From: an uncultured Collinsella sp.
GTDB taxonomy: Bacteria > Actinomycetota > Coriobacteriia > Coriobacteriales > Coriobacteriaceae
DNA length: 64,000 bases
Assembly (NCBI GenBank): GCA_959019775.1
Contig: CAUEPS010000008.1
Location: forward strand, 1 to 64,000
Direction of reading: 5' to 3'
Made by a program: the position numbers and the translations under genes. Positions within the stretch are counted from its first letter, which is position 1, and every line of letters starts with the position of its first letter. This document shows, piece after piece, positions 16,991 through 25,298 of the stretch. The notes under the pieces were generated by a model, which was not told where the DNA came from, ran no database searches, and saw nothing but the letters and a program-made list of their open reading frames with translations.

Positions 16991-17578
16991 GTGTTTGGTA
17001 TTGGAGAGGGTGAGCTCGCGATCATCGTGGTCTTCGGCTTTTTGCTGTTTGGCCCGGATAAGCTCCCGCAGATGGGCCGCACGATCGGCCGTGCCATCCG
17101 TCAGTTCCGCGAGACGCAGGAAAAGATGACGGCCGTTGTTCAGTCCGAGATTATCGATCCGGTGAGCGAGGCCGCGTCGGCCCCGGTCAAGCCCAAGAAG
17201 GCTGCTGCGACCGACGACGATTCCGATGCGGACGAGGATGCCGCCGAGACGGCAGCGCCCGCCAAGAAGGAGACCTTTGCCGAGCGTCGCGCCCGTCTTG
17301 CTGCCGAGAAGGCCGCAAGCGAGGGTGCCGCCAAGGGCGAGGATGCTGCCGAGGAGACTGAAGCCGAGGGTGCCGACGCCGGGTCTGCCGATGCCGCCGT
17401 CGAGTCCGAGCCTGCTGCAGAGCCGGAGCCCGAGCCCGAGCCGGCAGAGCCCACGACGGCTGACCTCTACGCCCGTCGTCCCCGCAAGCGCAAGGCCGTC
17501 GTCGACCAGCTCGCTCGCGAGCTCGAGGCCGAGGCCGAGGACGATGCCGCCGACGCCCCGAAGGGAGGCGACGAGTAA
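16991..17578 (+). CDS. tatA: Twin-arginine translocase subunit TatA/TatB
   Basis: One N-terminal membrane helix (ELAIIVVFGFLLFGPDKLPQ) is followed by the amphipathic helix MGRTIGRAIRQFRETQEKM, the hallmark of TatA/TatB proteins. The FGP hinge is present. The remaining ~140 residues form an unusually long, acidic, Ala/Glu/Pro-rich tail, giving 195 residues, closer to TatB than TatA. The start is GTG 16991 with GGAGG five bases ahead. Its stop overlaps the tatC start by one base, so the two are translationally coupled. It exports folded, cofactor-bearing proteins. Confidence 0.9.
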   Translation: MFGIGEGELAIIVVFGFLLFGPDKLPQMGRTIGRAIRQFRETQEKMTAVVQSEIIDPVSEAASAPVKPKKAAATDDDSDADEDAAETAAPAKKETFAERRARLAAEKAASEGAAKGEDAAEETEAEGADAGSADAAVESEPAAEPEPEPEPAEPTTADLYARRPRKRKAVVDQLARELEAEAEDDAADAPKGGDE

Positions 17579-18369
17579 TGCCTATCGGACCTGCGCGAAT
17601 GCCGCTCTTCGATCACCTGGGAGAGCTTCGTCGCCGCCTGACCATCGTGGTCGTGTCGGTGTTTGCCGCCGCTATCGTGCTGTATTTCGCCACGCCCGTG
17701 GTGCTCGACATCTTGGAAGACCCCATCCGCTCCTTTGTGCCGGACGGTAAGTTCTACATCACCACCACGCTCGGCGGCTTTGGCCTGCGCTTCTCACTGG
17801 CCATCAAGATGGCCGTGGTCATGTGCACGCCTATGATCATCTGGCAGATTCTGGCGTTTTTCCTGCCGGCGCTTCGCCCCAACGAACGCAAGTGGGTCGT
17901 GCCCACGGTGCTCGCCTCGACGGTGCTGTTCTTCCTGGGCGCAATCTTCTGCTACTTCATCATCATTCCCGCGGGCTTTGAGTGGCTCATCGGCGAGACC
18001 TCGGCCGTCGCTACGGCGCTGCCCGATCTGGAGAACTACGTCAACATGGAGCTGCTCTTTATGATCGGCTTTGGTGTGGCGTTTGAGCTGCCGCTCATCA
18101 TCTTCTACCTGTCCGTCTTCCACATCGTTTCCTACGCGGCCTTCCGCAGCGCCTGGCGCTACGTGTACGTAGGCCTGCTCGTGGGTTCGGCTGTGATCAC
18201 GCCCGACGGATCGCCCGTCACCCTGGGCCTTATGTACGGCGCCCTGCTCTCGCTCTACGAGATTTCGCTCGCCATCGCCCGTGTGGTCATTACCGCGCGC
18301 GAGGGCAAGGAGGGCTTGTTTGTGAGTCGTCTGGACCTGTTCTCGGACGATGAGGACGGCGAGGAGTAA
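17578..18369 (+). CDS. tatC: Sec-independent translocase protein TatC
   Basis: A 263-residue protein with six membrane helices that recognises twin-arginine signals. The N-terminal motif MPLFDHLGELRRRL is diagnostic, as is the conserved LPALRPNERK loop. The start overlaps the stop of the preceding tatA/B gene. Six bases separate it from hypA. Hydrogenases are classic Tat cargo, so linkage to nickel-insertion genes is meaningful. Confidence 0.96.
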   Translation: MPIGPARMPLFDHLGELRRRLTIVVVSVFAAAIVLYFATPVVLDILEDPIRSFVPDGKFYITTTLGGFGLRFSLAIKMAVVMCTPMIIWQILAFFLPALRPNERKWVVPTVLASTVLFFLGAIFCYFIIIPAGFEWLIGETSAVATALPDLENYVNMELLFMIGFGVAFELPLIIFYLSVFHIVSYAAFRSAWRYVYVGLLVGSAVITPDGSPVTLGLMYGALLSLYEISLAIARVVITAREGKEGLFVSRLDLFSDDEDGEE

Positions 18370-18375
18370 ATCGGT

Positions 18376-18732
18376 ATGCACGAGGTTGGCATTGTCAACG
18401 GCATACTCGATACAGTGATTCGCGCGGCGCGTGGGGCGGGGGCCTCGCGCGCCGTTTTGGTTACGCTGCGTATCGGGGATATGACCGAGGTCGTGCGCGA
18501 GGCGCTCGACTTTGCGTGGGAGACGTTTCGTGACGAGGACCCGCTCACGCGCGGCTGCGAGCTTGCCGTGGAGGAGGTCCATCCACAAAGCGAGTGCTTG
18601 GACTGCGGTGAGGTCTTTGAGCACGACCGTTTCCACTGCCGCTGCCCCCAGTGCGGCGGCGCCAATGTGCGCCTACTGCACGGCCGCGAGCTCGACATCG
18701 CAAGTATCGAAATCGAAACCCCCGATGATTAG
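18376..18732 (+). CDS. hypA: Hydrogenase nickel-insertion protein HypA
   Basis: A 118-residue metallochaperone that binds nickel through the N-terminal MHE motif (His2) and zinc through two CxxC pairs (CLDC and CPQC). It delivers nickel to NiFe hydrogenase with HypB. It begins six bases after tatC, suggesting co-transcription with the export machinery. No hydrogenase structural gene or other hyp gene is in the window. Confidence 0.94.
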   Translation: MHEVGIVNGILDTVIRAARGAGASRAVLVTLRIGDMTEVVREALDFAWETFRDEDPLTRGCELAVEEVHPQSECLDCGEVFEHDRFHCRCPQCGGANVRLLHGRELDIASIEIETPDD

Positions 18733-18787
18733 CCCATCAGCCATCTGGGGACGGGGTATAAAGGGGCAGAAGTAAGGAGTGCCGAAT

Positions 18788-19471
18788 ATGGCCGAGAAAA
18801 CGATTGATATCGCGTCGCCGATTCTGTCGCGCAACGAGCGCCTGGCAGATCAGCTGCGTCAGCGATTTCATGAGACAAACACCTACGTGATTAACGTGCT
18901 GTCGAGCCCCGGCTCGGGCAAGACCACCACGATCCTGGGCACCAACGAGCGCCTGCGCGACAAGGCTGGCCTGCGCTGCGCCGTCATCGAGGGCGATATT
19001 GCCTCGGATGTCGACGCCATTACCATGAAGGAAGCCGGCATGCCCGCCATCCAGATCAACACGGGCGGCCTGTGCCACCTCGAGGGCAACATGATCATGG
19101 AGGCCGTTGACGCGTTCGACCAGGCGGTGGGTCTGGAAAACATTGACGTCATCTTTATCGAAAACGTGGGTAACCTGGTCTGCCCAGTCGACTTTGACCT
19201 GGGCGAGAACCTGTCCATCATGATCCTCTCGGTGCCCGAGGGCGACGACAAACCCATCAAGTACCCGGGCATCTTCCAACACGCCGGCGCACAGCTGCTC
19301 AACAAGGTCGACGTGGCTCCGGCTTTCGATTTTGACATGGATAGGTATACTAAGACACTCGATGACCTCAATCCGCAGGCGCCGCGGTTTGCCGTGAGCG
19401 CGCGCAAGGGCGAGGGCATGGATGCCTGGTGTGATTGGCTCATCGGGCAGATTGAGCAAGCAAGGGCGTAA
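18788..19471 (+). CDS. hypB: Hydrogenase nickel-incorporation GTPase HypB
   Basis: A 227-residue GTPase partner of HypA. The P loop is SPGSGKTTTI, the G-domain metal site Cys-His is in GGLCHLEGN, and IFIENVGNLVCP and LLNKVDV are the remaining GTPase motifs. It lacks the poly-His stretch and the N-terminal CxxCGC site found in some HypB proteins. The start is ATG 18788 with AAGGAG eight bases ahead. It follows hypA by 55 bases. Confidence 0.95.
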   Translation: MAEKTIDIASPILSRNERLADQLRQRFHETNTYVINVLSSPGSGKTTTILGTNERLRDKAGLRCAVIEGDIASDVDAITMKEAGMPAIQINTGGLCHLEGNMIMEAVDAFDQAVGLENIDVIFIENVGNLVCPVDFDLGENLSIMILSVPEGDDKPIKYPGIFQHAGAQLLNKVDVAPAFDFDMDRYTKTLDDLNPQAPRFAVSARKGEGMDAWCDWLIGQIEQARA

Positions 19472-19525
19472 GTCGGCCGCCATACGGGCGGGCGTAGCCG
19501 CAGAGATACGAGATAGGAGCCTCTT

Positions 19526-22102
19526 TTGAAGCTCATCATCGCCGAGAAAAACGACGCCGCGCGTCAGATCGCCGAGCGGCTGTCCACGGGCAAGCCCAAA
19601 AAGGACAAGGTGTACAACACCGCCATCTACCGTTTTGAGTGGAAGGGCGAGGAGTGCGTGACCATCGGCCTTGCCGGTCACATCCTGGCACCCGATTTTT
19701 GCGACAGCGTGCTGTTCGATAAAAAACTGGGTTGGTATTCGGTCACTGAGGACGGCGAGATGCTGCCGGCCGACATGCCCGATGGCCTGGCTCGTCCGCC
19801 TTACGACACCAAGCGTAAGCCGTTCCTTGCCGATGGCATCTCCATCAAGGGCTGGAAGCTCGAGAGTCTGCCCTATCTCACCTGGGCACCAGTCATTAAG
19901 TTGCCGGCCGAGAAAGAGCTCATTCGCTCGCTCAAGAACCTGGCTAAGAAGTCCGACAGCGTCATCATCGCCACGGACTTCGATCGCGAGGGCGAGTTGA
20001 TTGGTTCGGACGCCCTCAACAAGGTGCGCGAGGTGGCGCCCGACTTGCCGGTTGCCCGCGCCCAATACTCTTCGTTTACCAAGGCCGAGATCACGCAGGC
20101 CTTCGATAACCTCGTCTCGCTCGACCAGAATCTGGCCGACGCCGGCGAGAGCCGCCAGCACATCGACCTCATTTGGGGCGCGGTGCTCACGCGCTACCTG
20201 ACGCTCGCCAAGTTCGGCGGCTTTGGCAACGTGCGCTCCGCCGGCCGCGTGCAGACGCCGACGCTCGCCCTGGTGGTCGAGCGCGAGCGCGAGCGCATGG
20301 CGTTTGTGCCCGAGGACTATTGGCAGATTCGCGGCATGGGTGCCGCGCAGGGCGCTGCCGAGGACGATCGCTTTAAGATCGCTCACAAGACGGCGCGCTT
20401 TACCGACAAAGATGCTGCTGAGACGGCGTACGGCCATGTCGACGGCGCTACGACGGCGACCGTCGCCGCGGTGACCAAACGCTCGCGCAAGCAGCAGCCG
20501 CCCACGCCGTTTGCGACCACCTCGCTGCAGGCTGCCGCCGCGGCCGAGGGCATTTCGCCTGCGCGCACCATGCGCATCGCCGAGTCCCTCTACATGGCGG
20601 GTCTTATCAGCTACCCGCGTGTCGACAACACCGTGTACCCTGCGACGCTCGATTTGGGCGCCGTGGTGAGCGACCTGGCAAAGATCAACCCGGCACTAGC
20701 GCCCGTATGCAAAAAGGTGCTCGCGGGCCCCATGAAGCCCACGCGCGGCAAGGTCGAGACCACCGACCACCCGCCTATCTATCCCACGGGCGAGGGCGAC
20801 CCGTCCACGCTCGACGGCGGCCAGCGTAAGCTCTACGACCTCATCGCCCGTCGCTTCCTGGCAACGCTCATGGGGCCCGCGACCATCGAGAACACCAAGC
20901 TCGAACTCGATGTGAATGGCGAGCCGTTCGTGGCCTCGGGCGATGTGCTCGTGACCCCGGGTTTCCGCGAGGCGTACCCGTATGGACTCAAGCGCGACGA
21001 GCAGATGCCGCCGCTGGAGCAGGGCGATACGGTCGACGTGTTCGACATTAAGCTCGAGGCCAAGCAGACCGAGCCGCCTGCGCGCTACAGCCAGGGCAAG
21101 CTCGTGCAGGAGATGGAAAAGCGCGGCCTGGGTACCAAGTCCACGCGCGCGAGCATCATCGAGCGCCTGTATGCCGTGCGCTACCTCAAAAACGATCCCG
21201 TTGAGCCGAGCCAGCTGGGTATCGCCATCATCGACGCGCTGACGCAGTTTGCCCCGCGCATCACGAGCCCCGATATGACCAGCGAGCTCGACGGCGACAT
21301 GACTCGCGTGGAGCACGGCGAGGATACCGAAGAGCATGTCGTGACGCACTCGCGCGCGCTGCTGGCTGGCGTGCTCGACGAGCTGCTCAAGCACACGCAG
21401 GAGCTGGGCGACGCCATCAGCGACGCCGTTACGGCCGATGCGCGCGTGGGCGCCTGCCCCAAGTGCGGCAAGGACCTGGTTATGAAGACGAGCGCCAAGA
21501 CCCGTGGCAGCTTTATTGGCTGCATGGGCTGGCCCGACTGCGACGTGACCTATCCGGTGCCGAGCGGCGTCAAGGTCAGCCCGCTCGAGGGCGAGGCCGC
21601 CGTGTGCCCCGAGTGCGGTGCGCCGCGCATTAAGTGCCAGCCGTTCCGCCAGAAGGCTTTCGAGATCTGCGTGAATCCCACGTGCCCCACTAACTACGAG
21701 CCTGACCTTAAGGTGGGCGAGTGCAAGGTGTGTGCCGAGGCCGGACGCCATGGCGATTTGATTGCGCACAAGAGCGAGAAGAGCGGCAAGCGTTTTATCC
21801 GCTGCACCAACTACGATGACTGTGGCGTGAGCTATCCGCTGCCGGCGCGCGGCAAGCTCGAGGCGACGGGTGAGACCTGCCCCGAGTGCGGTGCCCCCAT
21901 CGTGGTGGTCAACACGGCGCGCGGTCCGTGGCGTATCTGCGTAAACATGGACTGCCCGACCAAGGAGAAGAAGCCTGCCCGCGGCCGCAAGACTGCGACC
22001 AAGGCGAACACGGCGAAGAAGACGACGGCGGCCAAAAAGACGACCGCCAAAAAGACGACGGCCAAGAAATCGACAACCAAAAAGACGGCTGCCGATAAGT
22101 AA
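19526..22102 (+). CDS. topA: Type IA DNA topoisomerase I, archaeal-like
   Basis: An 858-residue type IA topoisomerase that relaxes negative supercoils. The Toprim domain starts KLIIAEKNDAARQIAERL and has the acidic triad in TDFDREGELIG. The catalytic tyrosine is in LISYPRVDN near residue 363. The N terminus and LAGHILAPDF are closer to the archaeal TopA/TopB style than to the VIVESPAKA start of ordinary bacterial TopA. The C terminus has four cysteine-based zinc ribbons and a long tail of KKTTAKK repeats, presumably binding DNA nonspecifically. The start is TTG 19526 with TAGGAG ahead. Confidence 0.92.
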   Translation: MKLIIAEKNDAARQIAERLSTGKPKKDKVYNTAIYRFEWKGEECVTIGLAGHILAPDFCDSVLFDKKLGWYSVTEDGEMLPADMPDGLARPPYDTKRKPFLADGISIKGWKLESLPYLTWAPVIKLPAEKELIRSLKNLAKKSDSVIIATDFDREGELIGSDALNKVREVAPDLPVARAQYSSFTKAEITQAFDNLVSLDQNLADAGESRQHIDLIWGAVLTRYLTLAKFGGFGNVRSAGRVQTPTLALVVERERERMAFVPEDYWQIRGMGAAQGAAEDDRFKIAHKTARFTDKDAAETAYGHVDGATTATVAAVTKRSRKQQPPTPFATTSLQAAAAAEGISPARTMRIAESLYMAGLISYPRVDNTVYPATLDLGAVVSDLAKINPALAPVCKKVLAGPMKPTRGKVETTDHPPIYPTGEGDPSTLDGGQRKLYDLIARRFLATLMGPATIENTKLELDVNGEPFVASGDVLVTPGFREAYPYGLKRDEQMPPLEQGDTVDVFDIKLEAKQTEPPARYSQGKLVQEMEKRGLGTKSTRASIIERLYAVRYLKNDPVEPSQLGIAIIDALTQFAPRITSPDMTSELDGDMTRVEHGEDTEEHVVTHSRALLAGVLDELLKHTQELGDAISDAVTADARVGACPKCGKDLVMKTSAKTRGSFIGCMGWPDCDVTYPVPSGVKVSPLEGEAAVCPECGAPRIKCQPFRQKAFEICVNPTCPTNYEPDLKVGECKVCAEAGRHGDLIAHKSEKSGKRFIRCTNYDDCGVSYPLPARGKLEATGETCPECGAPIVVVNTARGPWRICVNMDCPTKEKKPARGRKTATKANTAKKTTAAKKTTAKKTTAKKSTTKKTAADK

Positions 22103-22135
22103 CCGAGCACATATCCGAGCACATATAGACACGGC

Positions 22136-22173
22136 GGGGCCGGGCGCGCATTTGCATTTGCGCGCCCGGCCCC
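22136..22173 (+). terminator. GC-rich hairpin after topA
   Basis: GGGGCCGGGCGCGCA (22136-22150) pairs perfectly with TGCGCGCCCGGCCCC (22159-22173). The T run is poor (ACTTCT), but the 15-bp stem should stop transcription. Confidence 0.75.
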
Positions 22174-22179
22174 ACTTCT

Positions 22180-22247
22180 AAGTTGCGGTGAAATAGGGAC
22201 TGTTTTGCTGGCAAAAGGCCTAATTAATCCCTATTTCACCGCAAGTT
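22180..22247. repeat. GAAATAGGGA palindrome, copy 1
   Basis: TTGCGGTGAAATAGGGA (22183-22199) pairs with TCCCTATTTCACCGCAA (22228-22244) across a 28-base loop. It lies just after the stop of the leftward zinc-ribbon gene. A nearly identical palindrome lies on the other side of that gene. Confidence 0.75.
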
Positions 22248-22264
22248 TTGATCAGTTGCTGGGA

Positions 22265-23245
22265 TTACTTCACCTCGACAGGCTTGGCGCCGGGATAACG
22301 GTCCTCAAAGTCCTGACGGTACTTGTTGCTGTTGGTTCCCGGCTCGTTGTCGCCTGCCAGCGGCGCCACGATTTCGTCCTTATGGTCCGCGGGCTTTGCG
22401 TACTTTAGGCTGATCTCCCAGGCATCGCAGATCGCGTCGATGCGGTGGTCCAGGTCGTCATACAGGGCAACGATGTCTTTCCAGGAGCTGTAGTTCTTAG
22501 AGCTCATGGGGACGTCCAGGTCCTCGACGATATCGTAGTACTGTTCGATGGTGTCTTCCGTGCGCTCGGCGACATCAGCGAGATTTTGACGGGTGGTACG
22601 GTCCTCTTCCAGATAACCGCCATTGAACGCCTCTGCGCAGGCACGGACCTGGCTATCGAGATCTTCGAGCAGGTCGTAGTATTCGCTCAGGCGACGGTAG
22701 AGGTTTTGCTCGGAGAGGGTTGCTTCGCCGTCATCATCATCGTCGTCGTCATCGTCGTAAAGGCTATTGAGGTCGCCGAGGGGCTTAAGGTCGTCGGAGT
22801 CGACATCATGGTGCAGCTTGGTAACCTCGGCAGTCGTCTGCGTGGCAGCGTTGTCGAACGGCTTGATCACAAAGAAAATGACCAGGGCGATGATGATTGC
22901 CACCAGCACAACGATAACGGCGACAAGCGCCCTGGTAGCACTCTTTTTTGCGGCGGGGGCCTGCGGTGAATCAGACGCGTACGCAGACGCCGGTTGCTGT
23001 TGGGGCGGGGTATCCGCGACGGGTATGCGCTGCGTCGTTTCGACCGCCGCGGGACCGGCGGCGGGGTCGGGGCGATAGGCGAGGGGGTCGTCCGGCTTAG
23101 CTTGCGGCGTATCGAGGGAGCCGGTTTGCTCAAACGCGGGTTGGCCATTGCTTGCGGTTGTCTGCTCAACGGGTGCACCGCACGAAGTGCAGAACTTGGC
23201 ATCATCTGCAAGAAGCTTGCCGCACGAGGCACAATACCGAGACAT
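22265..23245 (-). CDS. Zinc-ribbon membrane protein, function unknown
   Basis: A 326-residue protein with an N-terminal zinc ribbon (YCASCGKLL...FCTSCGAPV), a disordered Pro/Gln-rich segment, one membrane helix near residues 108-130 (LVAVIVVLVAIIIALVIFF) and an extracytoplasmic helical domain. The latter starts with a run of nine aspartates. The aspartate run is encoded by a GAC/GAT microsatellite (22729-22760), which may vary in length. The start is ATG 23245 with AAGGAG five bases ahead. Proteins of this layout are common in Gram-positives, often in envelope stress, but no function can be assigned here. Confidence 0.8.
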   Translation of the reverse strand: MSRYCASCGKLLADDAKFCTSCGAPVEQTTASNGQPAFEQTGSLDTPQAKPDDPLAYRPDPAAGPAAVETTQRIPVADTPPQQQPASAYASDSPQAPAAKKSATRALVAVIVVLVAIIIALVIFFVIKPFDNAATQTTAEVTKLHHDVDSDDLKPLGDLNSLYDDDDDDDDDGEATLSEQNLYRRLSEYYDLLEDLDSQVRACAEAFNGGYLEEDRTTRQNLADVAERTEDTIEQYYDIVEDLDVPMSSKNYSSWKDIVALYDDLDHRIDAICDAWEISLKYAKPADHKDEIVAPLAGDNEPGTNSNKYRQDFEDRYPGAKPVEVK

Positions 23246-23313
23246 TGCCACTCCTTTCGCCACATTTCAATGCAATACGACGATTATACCCAGCGTTCAA
23301 AATTCCCCATCAT

Positions 23314-23382
23314 AAGTTGCGGTGAAATAGGGACTGTTTGGCGGTCTCAGGGCTTCAATCAGTCCCTATTTCACCGCAACTT
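23314..23382. repeat. GAAATAGGGA palindrome, copy 2
   Basis: Arms of 23 bases (23314-23336 and 23360-23382) are perfectly complementary, beginning AAGTTGCGGTGAAATAGGGA. The 23-base loop differs from that of copy 1. It lies between the starts of the divergent zinc-ribbon gene and tmk. Confidence 0.8.
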
Positions 23383-23485
23383 TGGAAAGGCGCCTTTAGC
23401 CATTGGGGACGCGCCGAGCACTGGGGTATCATGGCTTGGTTGCTATAACTTGCATTTTCGCGCCTTGTAGGAAGGGGCTGCGCCC

Positions 23486-24169
23486 ATGGCTTTTGAGCCC
23501 GCTCAACATAGCTTTATCACGCTCGAGGGCGTCGACGGCGCCGGCAAGTCCACGCAGGCGCGCCTGCTGGCCCGCGCGCTCGACCTCGCTGGCTATCAGG
23601 TCGTAACTCTGCGCGAGCCGGGCGGCGCCGCCATCAGCGAAAAGATCCGCGCCCTGCTGCTCGACCCCGCCAATACGGCGATGGGCGACACCTGCGAGCT
23701 GCTGCTCTACGAGGCCGCGCGTGCCCAGCTGGTGCACGAAGTCATCGCGCCTGCCCTCGCTGCCGGCAAGGTGGTCCTGTGCGACCGTTTCTACGATTCC
23801 ACGACCTGCTATCAGGCGTTTGCCGATGGCCTCGACCGTCAGATGGTGCGCGATGCCAACAACCTGGCTGTCGCCGGTACGCATCCGGCGCTCACGCTCG
23901 TCTATCACATCACGCCCGAGCAGGCGGCGCTGCGCATGGCCGCCCGTGGTGCGGCAGACCGCATGGAGGCCAAGGGCATGGCGTTCCAGGAGCGCGTCTA
24001 TCAGGGATTTTGTGCCATTGCTGCCGAGGAGCCAGACCGCGTAAAGCTCATCGACGCCACCGCGTCGATCGCAGACGTCTTCACGCAAACGGTCGAGCTG
24101 GTTCGCGCGCACGGTTTCGATATCCCCCAGGATGCCGTCGCCGCTGCGCTCGCCCAGGAGGCTGAGTAA
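23486..24169 (+). CDS. tmk: Thymidylate kinase
   Basis: A 227-residue dTMP kinase making dTDP for DNA synthesis. The P loop is LEGVDGAGKST, the base-specifying REPGG motif follows near residue 48, and DRFYDST matches the DR(Y/H) motif. It heads a tmk-holB-ricT cluster that is conserved across many Gram-positive bacteria. The start has GGAAGGGG upstream. Confidence 0.95.
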   Translation: MAFEPAQHSFITLEGVDGAGKSTQARLLARALDLAGYQVVTLREPGGAAISEKIRALLLDPANTAMGDTCELLLYEAARAQLVHEVIAPALAAGKVVLCDRFYDSTTCYQAFADGLDRQMVRDANNLAVAGTHPALTLVYHITPEQAALRMAARGAADRMEAKGMAFQERVYQGFCAIAAEEPDRVKLIDATASIADVFTQTVELVRAHGFDIPQDAVAAALAQEAE

Positions 24170-24170
24170 C

Positions 24171-25298
24171 ATGGCCCCCGCGCAGACAAGCCTGCTGGCC
24201 AAGCTCGACACCCAACAGCGCGTGCGCGACTTTTTGACCAACGTCATCGCAAGCGGCCGCGCATCGCACGCCTACCTGTTCTTGGGCGCGCCCGGCGCCG
24301 GTAAGCTTGACGCCGCATGGGCGCTTGCCCAGGCATTCCTGTGCGAGCGGGACGGCTGTGGCTCGTGCGACAGCTGCGTGCGCGTCGCCCGCCATACGCA
24401 TCCCGACGTGCACTATTACACGCCCGAAAGTGCTACGGGCTACCTCATCGCGCAGACCCGCGAGCTGCTCGACGACGTGCCCCTGGCGCCCATCCGCGCC
24501 AAGGCAAAGGTCTACATCATCGACCGTGCCGAGCAGCTGCGCGCCAACACCGCCAACGCGCTGCTCAAAACGCTCGAGGAACCGCCCGAGGGCGTCATGT
24601 TCATCCTGTTGGGCACCTCGGCCGACGTGATGCTGCCCACCATTGTGAGCCGCTGCCAGTGCGTGCCGTTTCGGCTGGTGTCGCCCACTGTGGCCGCGCA
24701 GGCCGTGAGCCGCGCGACGGGCCAGGATATCGCGCGTTGTCGCATGGCCGTCGCCGTGGCGGGAAGCCCTACGCGTGGTATCGAGTTCCTCAAGAGCGCC
24801 GAGCGCCAGGACGCCCGTCGCCAGATGGTCCGTGCCATCGACTCGCTCATCGCCGCCGACGAGGCCGATGTGCTCAGTCGCGCCAAGTCGCTCATCGTCG
24901 CCGTCAAGGCGCCGCTCGCCGAGGTCAAGTCCACGCAGGAAAAGGTGCTCGAGCAAAATGCCGACTACCTGTCGCGTGGAGCATTGAAGCAGCTTGAGGA
25001 CCGCAACAAGCGCGAACTCAACGCGCGCGAGCGTTCGGGTATCATGGAAGCGCTGGCGAGCGCGCGGACGCTCATGCGCGACGTGCTGCTGACGCTTCAG
25101 GATGAGGCGGCAGACGTTGTGAACGAGGACGTGCGCGACACGATCGGGCGGCTTGCCGCGGCGACGAATGTTGCGGGTGCCACCCAGGCGCTCGAGGCGG
25201 TTGCCACCGCTGAGCGCAACATCGCCAGAAACGTTACTCCCCAGCTGGCCATCGAGGTCATGCTGTTCGATATCAGGAAGGCACTGAAATGCCGTTAG
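24171..25298 (+). CDS. holB: DNA polymerase III delta' subunit
   Basis: A 375-residue clamp-loader subunit of the AAA+ fold. The P loop is degenerate (GAPGAGKLD, with Leu in place of Ser/Thr), as expected for delta', which does not hydrolyse ATP. The zinc module has four cysteines in CERDGCGSCDSC. The sensor segment LLKTLEEPPEG and the SRC motif (IVSRCQ) are intact. ATG 24171 is one base after the tmk stop. Its own stop overlaps the next start by ten bases. Confidence 0.94.
   Translation: MAPAQTSLLAKLDTQQRVRDFLTNVIASGRASHAYLFLGAPGAGKLDAAWALAQAFLCERDGCGSCDSCVRVARHTHPDVHYYTPESATGYLIAQTRELLDDVPLAPIRAKAKVYIIDRAEQLRANTANALLKTLEEPPEGVMFILLGTSADVMLPTIVSRCQCVPFRLVSPTVAAQAVSRATGQDIARCRMAVAVAGSPTRGIEFLKSAERQDARRQMVRAIDSLIAADEADVLSRAKSLIVAVKAPLAEVKSTQEKVLEQNADYLSRGALKQLEDRNKRELNARERSGIMEALASARTLMRDVLLTLQDEAADVVNEDVRDTIGRLAAATNVAGATQALEAVATAERNIARNVTPQLAIEVMLFDIRKALKCR

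Noticed and set aside
18737..20437. 566-codon open frame on the minus strand over hypB and topA
   Set aside because: Shadow of two conserved genes; composition is that of antisense reading.
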